Shown here: positions 57,800 through 64,000 of the stretch, piece by piece
How positions within the stretch are numbered: the first letter of the stretch is position 1
Layout: every line of letters begins with the position of its first letter
Assembly (NCBI GenBank): GCA_964452725.1
Contig: CAYVMX010000002.1
Location: forward strand, 1 to 64,000
DNA: 64,000 nucleotides
Direction: 5' to 3'
DNA from: CAYVMX01 sp964452725
Lineage (GTDB): Bacteria > Patescibacteriota > Gracilibacteria > JAHISY01
Made by a program: the position numbers and the translations under genes
The notes under the pieces: generated by a model
Seen by the model: the letters and a program-made list of their open reading frames with translations, nothing else
The model's database searches: none
Told to the model about the DNA's origin: nothing

Positions 57800-60796
57800 T
57801 TAGGTGCCTTCCTTCTTCTTATTCTTCTCCTTAAACTTTTTACCTTCCGGATCATTGGCTAGTGTGTCGAAGGCTTGCATGACTTGGTTATAATAGTGTC
57901 CAAATTTAGGATCGTCTTTTAGTTTGGCGACACCTACGAGGTAGTATTCGAGGAAACCTCTCAAGTCTTTGGCACTGCTTTTACTATTTTCAGTGTTGCG
58001 TCCATAGCTTTCGCTACTAGTGTCTAGGTCACGATCTATGATCGTATAGGCAGGATTGCCGCGTTTGTCCAGAATGATGCGATTTCTAGTTTCCGTGAGT
58101 ATGTTTTGAAACATTATCTCGAGAGCTTTGGCGCCACGACGAATACGCTTCTCGCCATCTTTTTGGACTGCTGCTCTCTGTCCTGAATCTTTACCGCCAG
58201 TGTAGTTGGCCATCTCTGCACCATCGACTATTTCTTCGACTGCACCTTTGATAAGGAAAGTGACTTCTTGATCGCTAGCATTCATCTCACCACTGCCGCC
58301 TGTGGCTTTTTTGGTAGAGTTGTCGTAGACATCTAGGCCACTACTTTTGAGATTCAGGTTCATGAGTTTGTCTCCGACAGGGATACTGAGATTGCGTAGT
58401 TTGCTGACAGAGGTGTGTTTGCTAGAGTGGCGAATATAGCCACTACTGTCTACAGCGATGTGATGGAGGTTGCCGTCTTCATCGAGTGCGACGCGTGTCT
58501 CAAAGTAATTCATGATTTGGGCTTTACCCAGCTCTGTGATTTGTCCATTCTCGATCCAGCCCCAAGCTTCGAAGTTTGAGATATAGCGTCCACTGCCCTT
58601 TGGATATTCTGTGCCTTTTTGGACTAGGTTTTCTTGGAAGGCTGCATATGGCGTGAAGCCACCTTCGTTCTTTTTACTGAGACCTTGGAGTGTCTGAGGA
58701 CCAAGATTGCCACGGAGATAGCCATCTACTATTTTTAGTGCGTCTAGTCCGACTGTTGCCTCGGCAGTGTGATCTTTACCATTGATCTGGACTGTGCAGG
58801 TTTGACCATTGTTGGCAAATTTATTAGCTCGCACAAAACCTTTCTTTAGGATGCCAGTCAAAACATTGTCGCCTTCTAGTCCACCACGGTCGATAGTTTG
58901 TGCGACCATGCCACACTCTGCGGCAGTTGAGCCACCGATTGCATGGTCACCCATTTTTTCACCGAGGCTTTCTTTGCTGCTTTGTCCTGAGGTTTGCTTG
59001 TCGATTAGCTCCTGTCCGTAGCCGACTTCTCCGATGAATGTCTTATCGATTGAGTCTTTGAAAATATTATAAATCTCGGCATAGTCCACATCAGCATTGG
59101 CAATATTCCAAGTTTGATCGGAGATTTTGTGATTGGTGACGATATCTACCATGCGACGATCACTCATGCGCAGGTTGCCACGATCGGCGAGTGTTTCGAG
59201 GATCGCGCGGCGTTTATCTTTGGCTGGGTGTTCACCGAGTTCGGCAATAAGTGATTCATATTTGAGATTTTTGTAGTATTTCAGACGATCACTCGCACGT
59301 GATTTTTCGCTTTGAAGATCTTGCTCGTGGACACGACGTTGGATTTCTCTACGCCAAAACATTGCCGCCTCGGCGAGATCACCCGCTTTGTCTTCTGTGT
59401 GAGACTCGATGTGCTTTTTCCACGATTCCTTGATTAGCTCAAAAGTTTTGGTGATATCATGGAAACTATACCAAGTGATTTTTCCATCAGCAGTGATGAG
59501 GTGTTTGAAGGTATTTCCAAGTTGGTTGATGATATTGCCGTTTTCATGTTTGTAGTCAGAGCTCTGACTAGGCGCACTAGTGCTAGTGATATTTCTTTCT
59601 TCGTTATCATCTTTTTTTTGAATATTCTCTAGGTTGGTATTTTTGCTTGCCAGTTCACTTTCATTACTTGTGAGGAGCACATTGGCAAATTGGCGTTCTG
59701 GCTTTGTACCAGCTTCACTGATGATAGAGTCCAGCTCTTCTAGCTCTCTTTTTTTGTCTGACCAGCTCATCTCACCAGTGCCACCAAACCAGCTCTGTCC
59801 GAGTGTTGCGACAGTCTCAAAGCTACTTGATCGCTCCCCAATTTCTTTGTTGTAGGCAGCGTAGCCACTTTTGATATTTTGTAGTTGTTTTTTGAGAATT
59901 ACTTGTTCGTGATCCTCGGCAGCAGCTATATCGTCTTTTAGTTTTTCTAAGTCATCAAGTGCGAGGCTCAGGTCTTTTAGCTTGGTATGTCCTGTCACAC
60001 CGATGAATGTCCCAAAATCCTCATAGTTATTATTTTTTTTAGCGCGTTTTGCCAGATCAAAAAGATCATTGACCTGATTCGCAATAGTGGGGATTTTTTG
60101 TCTTCGGAGCATTTCCAAAAATTCCAAATTTTCGCCTTTAAAAAGTTTTTTTATCCTTTCATAATTATTTTCAGCGATCTCCTTGTCTCGTGAGACTCCT
60201 GCTAGTATCTCTAGTGCGTCGTGTCCGATGAGCTTTTTGACGCTGCTATAAATCTCCTTTTGAAAGTTTTCTAGAATCTTGAGATTTTTGTAGGAATCAC
60301 TTTCGAAGTCAATTCCTAATTTATCTCCGATCGCATCACGGACAAATGCTTTCAAATCAGTGATATCGCTGATACGACCATTCTCAATATCAGCAAGTTC
60401 GGTTTTTACTTTTGTGGCAATCTCTCCAGAGAGACTTTTTTTACCGCTGTCGCCCAAGTGAGCAATTTTATCTTCGATTTCTTGTTTCTTTTGATCGTAT
60501 TCAGATTGTTTATTTTTAGCTACCCGTCTTGTACCTTCCTCAGTCTCAAAATATATCTTGCCTGTTTCGACAAGGATGTCATATTGCTCTTTGGTGAGAG
60601 CATTTTCATTTTCATGGGCATTTTTGAGAGCTAGGGTATAGTCCTCCAAAGATTTGAAAGTGCTGGGGTCATGAATAGTTTGGTTGGCTGCTTGGTCGAT
60701 TTGTTCACCGCTACCCGCATCTACCCACACCAAACGCTGTGGCTTATTGCTACAGTTTTTTGAGAAGAGGGCGAGTTGGTGATTTTTGAGGTTCAT
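57800..60796 (-). CDS. Giant hypothetical protein, 998 aa
   Basis: Not recognised. No signal peptide or membrane helix. Residues about 55-420 are charged and largely helical or coiled coil (YDQKKQEIEDKIAHL). A linker of low complexity follows (NITSTSAPSQSSDYKHENGN), then a mixed C-terminal half. That half contains GYGQELIDKQTSG, GGSTAAECGMVAQTIDRGG and FTPYAAFQENLVQKG. It ends in a Lys-rich tail (KKFKEKNKKKEG). It is the last of three genes with a lytic-transglycosylase protein at the head, so a role in the envelope or a secreted complex is plausible (inference). Confidence 0.78.
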   Translation of the reverse strand: MNLKNHQLALFSKNCSNKPQRLVWVDAGSGEQIDQAANQTIHDPSTFKSLEDYTLALKNAHENENALTKEQYDILVETGKIYFETEEGTRRVAKNKQSEYDQKKQEIEDKIAHLGDSGKKSLSGEIATKVKTELADIENGRISDITDLKAFVRDAIGDKLGIDFESDSYKNLKILENFQKEIYSSVKKLIGHDALEILAGVSRDKEIAENNYERIKKLFKGENLEFLEMLRRQKIPTIANQVNDLFDLAKRAKKNNNYEDFGTFIGVTGHTKLKDLSLALDDLEKLKDDIAAAEDHEQVILKKQLQNIKSGYAAYNKEIGERSSSFETVATLGQSWFGGTGEMSWSDKKRELEELDSIISEAGTKPERQFANVLLTSNESELASKNTNLENIQKKDDNEERNITSTSAPSQSSDYKHENGNIINQLGNTFKHLITADGKITWYSFHDITKTFELIKESWKKHIESHTEDKAGDLAEAAMFWRREIQRRVHEQDLQSEKSRASDRLKYYKNLKYESLIAELGEHPAKDKRRAILETLADRGNLRMSDRRMVDIVTNHKISDQTWNIANADVDYAEIYNIFKDSIDKTFIGEVGYGQELIDKQTSGQSSKESLGEKMGDHAIGGSTAAECGMVAQTIDRGGLEGDNVLTGILKKGFVRANKFANNGQTCTVQINGKDHTAEATVGLDALKIVDGYLRGNLGPQTLQGLSKKNEGGFTPYAAFQENLVQKGTEYPKGSGRYISNFEAWGWIENGQITELGKAQIMNYFETRVALDEDGNLHHIAVDSSGYIRHSSKHTSVSKLRNLSIPVGDKLMNLNLKSSGLDVYDNSTKKATGGSGEMNASDQEVTFLIKGAVEEIVDGAEMANYTGGKDSGQRAAVQKDGEKRIRRGAKALEIMFQNILTETRNRIILDKRGNPAYTIIDRDLDTSSESYGRNTENSKSSAKDLRGFLEYYLVGVAKLKDDPKFGHYYNQVMQAFDTLANDPEGKKFKEKNKKKEGT

Positions 60797-60830
60797 AGAT
60801 TGGCTAGTTGGCCAACAGCTAATAGCTGTT

Positions 60831-61391
60831 TTAGAGTTTGTCGATTTCTCCGAGGACGTTTTCCTCTGCGGCCTTTTCGGCGGCTTCGGCTTCTATTTCT
60901 AGCGCTTCGCGTTGTTGACGTTTATCACGGGCCTCGTGCTCCTGCCATTCGAGGAGATGTTTTTCGTTGAGGTTTTTGATTTCGTCTTCATACTTGGCAT
61001 CGAGCGCTGCGAGCTGATCACGTTCGTTTTGGAGGATGCCTTGGAGTTTCGTAGTTTGCTCGTCGGTCATCACAGGGAGCAGCTGAAACCAGTACTTCCG
61101 CTCTTCGTCCTGCATGCTCTCGGTTTTCAAGATCAGTTCGACGAGGGCGGGTTTGGTCTTGGCTAGCTCCTCCGAGATTCCGAACTTCTCTAGATCTTCA
61201 TGTGAGATCGCAATGGTCTTCACACCAGTCGCGGCGAGCGGCACTCCATTACTTCCCCCTTTGACAAGGGGGGACTGAGGGGGGTTCGCTCCCGCGTTGC
61301 CCTCGTCGGGCAGGGGAGTGAAGCCGGCTTGCCCGCTGGAGCCGGCGGGGTCTAGCGGAGGCTGGGAGGTGGTAGGGGTAGGGTCGGACAT
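60831..61391 (-). CDS. Coiled-coil protein with in-frame repeat insertion, 186 aa
   Basis: Not recognised. The N-terminal 55 residues are Pro/Gly-rich and include NPPQSPLVKGGSNG, which is the translation of a dispersed DNA repeat (61253-61346). The C-terminal two-thirds form a long charged helix or coiled coil (NEKHLLEWQEHEARDKRQQRE, EAEAAEKAAEENVL). It lies between the lytic-transglycosylase gene (9 bases upstream) and the 998-aa gene (34 bases downstream). A small hairpin (AACAGCT/AGCTGTT, 60814-60830) follows its stop. Confidence 0.72.
   Translation of the reverse strand: MSDPTPTTSQPPLDPAGSSGQAGFTPLPDEGNAGANPPQSPLVKGGSNGVPLAATGVKTIAISHEDLEKFGISEELAKTKPALVELILKTESMQDEERKYWFQLLPVMTDEQTTKLQGILQNERDQLAALDAKYEDEIKNLNEKHLLEWQEHEARDKRQQREALEIEAEAAEKAAEENVLGEIDKL
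61253..61346. repeat. Hairpin-rich repeat inside a coding sequence
   Basis: CCCCCTTTGACAAGGGGGG hairpin, a short ACTGAGGGGGG link, then GC-rich hairpins (GCCCTCGTCGGGC and GCCGGC...GCCGGC). The order of stems resembles the intergenic repeat at 63353-63452. It is read in frame by the 186-aa gene. Confidence 0.6.
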
Positions 61392-61400
61392 GGGGGAGGG

Positions 61401-63281
61401 TTAGGCTTTAGTTTCGGATTTAGAAGTAGTAGAATATGCTTTCATAATTTTTGCGACATAATTTGGTGTTTCAGAGTTATTTGGTATTTTATTACCAGCC
61501 TTTTTTACAGCACCTGGTCCAGCATTGTAGGCGGCGAGAGCGAGTTTGGTATCTCCACCAAAGGCATCAAGCTGCTGCTTGAGGTAGCGCACACCACCCT
61601 CGATGTTTTGTGCTACATCGTACCGATCGACCTTAAGATCACCAGCAGTAGGAGACATGAGCTGCATCACACCGACCGCACCAACAGATGAGACAGCTTT
61701 GGCATTGTAGCCAGACTCTTGCTTGGCTACAGCGAGTGCGAGCTTGACAGGCACACCCTGACTGTTAGCCTCCTTTGTGATTTCTGTTTTTACCTTTTCG
61801 GTGGTCCAGCCTTCGGCGTTTTTAGTGAGCTTGGCTTTATCGATTCGTCTCTCTTTGATAAATGATCCAAGGATCGGCAGTCCCTCCATGAAATCTAGCG
61901 CGGCACTACCACTACCTCGGACTTTGTCCCAGAGAGAGTCACCGAGCTTGGTAAACTGCGCGAAGATCAATGCTAGACCATTGGCAAATACACCGATGTA
62001 GTCTTTCTTTGCCAGACTCTCTTGGAGATTTTGGGCGAGCTTGGATATTTCTTTTTCTTTGGAGGCGGCCTGTGTGTTTGTGCCTGCATCGTTGACATCT
62101 TTACCATTATCGATTTTTTGCTCTGTGTATTTTGCGTCGAAATATTTCTGCGCTTCTATTATGTCAGTTTCAACATCGCCAAAAACTAGATAATCAGAAA
62201 TTTTTTGTAACTCACTAGTATTGATTCCTTTTAGTTCGAGGAATTCTTTTGCTCGTACTTTTTCATTGTCGGGGTAGCGCTCTGCCAGAGTAATTAGACT
62301 CGCAACTCTCCCAGAGAGATTTGGTCTTTTTGTAGTGTTGGCGAGAGACTGCTTGATGGAGTTTTGTAGATTTTCCTCGGTAGCGATGACTCCGAGTGTT
62401 GCCAGAGTCTCTACTGTTTGTTCGTCTATGCTATATGCAACCAATCCAGACTCAACAGACCCTAGTTCTTTTTCAGCACTGTATCCCGCTGGTAACTCAT
62501 AGGGTTTTTCTAGGATTGCCTTGGACACCTCCATCTTTCCTTGTGGAGTTTGGATGTCGACAGTCTTGTCCGACTTTTCTTGAGGCTTTTTAGTACCAGT
62601 GCTTTCTGATCTAGTCTTAGCATTTTCCTCATCTGGTTTTTTTTCAGGTATATCCGCACTTAGACTCTCTGCTATCTCTGGTATCTTCGCAGCGATTTGT
62701 TTGGCTTCTGCGAGGGTAAGTATGTAGTCAGGATTAAGTTTGATGTTTTTATCATTGCCCTCGCCGCCGCGTGTGGCGATCTCACCATTTTCATCTATGA
62801 CATGACGATAAGAGTCTTTAGCTAGTTGTAAAACCTGCTTTTCAAAGTCACCACGTTTGGTAGTCGGAACTAGGCGAAGATATTTGTCGTAGGCGTTTTT
62901 GATTGTTTTGCGTGTGAGATTGTCTGTTTTCCAGTGATCGAAATAGTCTTTGCCTTCGTAGTCTTTGACCTGTTCGTCCATAGATTGGAGGAATTTATTT
63001 TCTCTACGTTCACGATCCAATTCTTGAAAAATATGCTCCACAATGGCTGCAGCACTAGATTGTGAATCTTGCCCGTGATTCTGTAAATCTTTTAATTTTG
63101 CTACAAAATCACTACGTTCATTTCTATTCCAGTCAATAATTTTGTCTTTCTGATCTTTATATTCATCGAGTTTTTTTCGATCAGCATCAGTAAATTCGAT
63201 ATTGTTCTTAGTGGCAATATCATCGATTTGTTGAGCCATTTCGCTGGTATTTTTAGCTTCGAAATTTTCTGCTCCTGCCAT
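61401..63281 (-). CDS. Large protein with C-terminal lytic transglycosylase (SLT) domain
   Basis: 626 aa. The C-terminal 130 residues are a Slt-type muramidase domain: KLALAVAKQESGYNAKAVSS (catalytic Glu), GAVGVMQLMSPTAGDL, NIEGGVRYLKQQLDAFGGD and LALAAYNAGPGAVKKAG. It would cleave peptidoglycan glycan strands. The preceding 490 residues are charged, helical and unrecognised. No signal peptide is visible; a weak hydrophobic patch (GVFANGLALIFAQF) lies near residue 430, so export would need a special route. First gene of a three-gene unit behind its own promoter. Confidence 0.85.
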   Translation of the reverse strand: MAGAENFEAKNTSEMAQQIDDIATKNNIEFTDADRKKLDEYKDQKDKIIDWNRNERSDFVAKLKDLQNHGQDSQSSAAAIVEHIFQELDRERRENKFLQSMDEQVKDYEGKDYFDHWKTDNLTRKTIKNAYDKYLRLVPTTKRGDFEKQVLQLAKDSYRHVIDENGEIATRGGEGNDKNIKLNPDYILTLAEAKQIAAKIPEIAESLSADIPEKKPDEENAKTRSESTGTKKPQEKSDKTVDIQTPQGKMEVSKAILEKPYELPAGYSAEKELGSVESGLVAYSIDEQTVETLATLGVIATEENLQNSIKQSLANTTKRPNLSGRVASLITLAERYPDNEKVRAKEFLELKGINTSELQKISDYLVFGDVETDIIEAQKYFDAKYTEQKIDNGKDVNDAGTNTQAASKEKEISKLAQNLQESLAKKDYIGVFANGLALIFAQFTKLGDSLWDKVRGSGSAALDFMEGLPILGSFIKERRIDKAKLTKNAEGWTTEKVKTEITKEANSQGVPVKLALAVAKQESGYNAKAVSSVGAVGVMQLMSPTAGDLKVDRYDVAQNIEGGVRYLKQQLDAFGGDTKLALAAYNAGPGAVKKAGNKIPNNSETPNYVAKIMKAYSTTSKSETKA

Positions 63282-63314
63282 TTTTTATTTGGATTTTTAT
63301 TTAGTTTTCCTATT

Positions 63315-63343
63315 ATTATAGCAGAAAAACGTGAGAAAAGCAA
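63315..63343 (-). promoter_or_regulatory. Promoter for the SLT/giant-protein unit
   Basis: Minus-strand TTGCTT (63338-63343), 17-base spacer, TATAAT (63315-63320), extended -10 (TGC). It predicts a leader of about 27 nt. Confidence 0.78.
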
Positions 63344-63352
63344 GATATATAC

Positions 63353-63452
63353 CTACCCTCTCTGAAAAAGAGGGTCGCCCTGCTATGCAGGGCGGGGGAT
63401 TTGTTGCTCTCAATAAAATCTCCCCTAATCCCTCTTTGGCAAAGAGGGGGAT
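63353..63452 (+). repeat. Intergenic hairpin-rich repeat
   Basis: Three hairpins in about 100 bp: CCCTCTCTGAAAAAGAGGG (63356-63374), CGCCCTGCTATGCAGGGCG (63376-63394) and CCCTCTTTGGCAAAGAGGG (63430-63448). The outer two are near copies and act as ends. It is MITE-like and lies between the divergent SLT unit and ligA. Confidence 0.72.
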
Positions 63453-63475
63453 AAAGTGCGGTAAAATAGCTCTAC

Positions 63476-64000
63476 ATGGATAAAAACACTGCGAAAGAGC
63501 GGATTATAAAGCTGAAAAAGTGGCTGAGTGAGTGGAATCAGGCTTATTTCCTCGAAAATCGCGAGGAGACTAGTGAGGGGGCACGGGATCAGCTGAAGAA
63601 GGAGCTGACCGAGCTAGAGGAGCGGTATCCCGAGCTGGTGACGCCTGATAGCCCCACACAGCGCGTAGGAGCGCCTCTGAGTGGCAAGCTACCCAAAGTA
63701 CCCCATCAGACGCGGAAGATGAGCCTAGCGGACGTATTCACGGCTGGTGAGCTGACCGACTGGGAGGAGCGGATTGCGAAGTTCGTGCCGGGGGAGACTG
63801 TCGAGTACCTGTGTGAGCTGAAGCTGGACGGGCTGAATGTGGTGCTGTGGTACGAAAAGGGTCGTTTGACTCGGGCACTGACGCGGGGTGATGGGGTGAT
63901 CGGCGAAGATATCACGCACACGATCCGGACGTTGCCGAGTATTCCACTGACGCTGAGCCAGCCAGTGACGGTGGAGGTGAGTGGTGAGATATTTATGCCG
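63476..64000 (+). CDS. ligA: NAD-dependent DNA ligase, 3' end outside window
   Basis: The first 175 codons of LigA, which seals nicks in replication and repair. The N-terminal Ia domain (residues 1-75) is followed by the adenylation domain. The latter has the nucleophile Lys in CELKLDGLNVVLWYEKGRL, then TRGDGVIGEDITHTIRTL and VEVSGEIFMP. No stop occurs before the window ends. The ATG is only 8 bases after TAAAAT (63462-63467), so a leaderless mRNA is possible. Confidence 0.95.
   Translation, partial: MDKNTAKERIIKLKKWLSEWNQAYFLENREETSEGARDQLKKELTELEERYPELVTPDSPTQRVGAPLSGKLPKVPHQTRKMSLADVFTAGELTDWEERIAKFVPGETVEYLCELKLDGLNVVLWYEKGRLTRALTRGDGVIGEDITHTIRTLPSIPLTLSQPVTVEVSGEIFMP

Overview
The window reads as a chromosomal scaffold piece from a Candidate Phyla Radiation (Patescibacteria) bacterium, and Peregrinibacteria is my best guess (inference). 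The evidence is compact, tightly packed genes and an S10/spc ribosomal-protein operon with no L30 gene. The proteins also include types I associate with this group: a T4SS-type pilin, a VirD4-like ATPase, PKD/SLH surface proteins and FecR-like membrane proteins. TGA is used as a normal stop (recR, lspA), so the UGA-glycine code of Gracilibacteria/Absconditabacteria does not apply. One 100-N assembly gap lies at 14752-14851 inside a surface-protein gene.

Layout. 1-9.5 kb: purU behind a T-box-like attenuator, a FecR-like membrane protein, ruvA-hisA, mutM, tatD, a LemA/TPM pair and a Xer recombinase. 9.5-24.3 kb: trpS-cca, then a cell-surface block (T4SS pilin, 553-aa protein, small lipoprotein, Ser/Gly/Thr-linker surface protein, isoprenylcysteine-methyltransferase-like protein), gap, HIT, a PKD-SLH protein, a TPR protein and lysA. 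24.3-31.6 kb: a phosphatase-like/beta-propeller membrane protein, trpG/pabA, serA, a VirD4-like ATPase and an Smr protein. 31.6-41.5 kb, minus strand: rpsJ-[87 aa ORF]-rplC-rplD-tRNA-Gly-rplW-rplB-rpsS-rplV-rpsC-rplP-rpmC-rpsQ-rplN-rplX-rplE-rpsN-rpsH-rplF-rplR-rpsE. 41.5-48.3 kb, mostly minus: small conserved-looking proteins, lspA, a TIM-barrel protein, an aminotransferase with a Lrp/AsnC regulator, and serS. 48.4-57.8 kb, plus strand: aroC, a membrane protein, uppP, amt-glnA, recR and an ECF sigma/FecR-like pair. 57.8-63.3 kb, minus: a three-gene locus with a 998-aa protein, a coiled-coil protein and a lytic-transglycosylase protein. The plus-strand ligA gene runs off the right end.

How the genes fit together. 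Amt and GlnA form an ammonium-assimilation unit behind a repeat-rich control region. SerA (serine) and PurU (free tetrahydrofolate) could both feed glycine supply, which suits a T-box whose UGGA bulge matches the U73-CCA end of the tRNA-Gly in this window. The biosynthetic genes hisA, trpG/pabA, lysA and aroC stand alone without pathway neighbours. Pilin, VirD4-like ATPase, PKD-SLH protein, linker protein and lytic transglycosylase point to an elaborate cell envelope.

Expression signals. I found repeated TTGnnn-17-TAwAAT promoters, often with an extended -10 (TGn). Ribosomal-protein start codons lack purine-rich Shine-Dalgarno sites and instead follow A/C/T-rich leaders poor in G. A few genes look leaderless. 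No gene-free stretch exceeds about 200 bases apart from the N gap.
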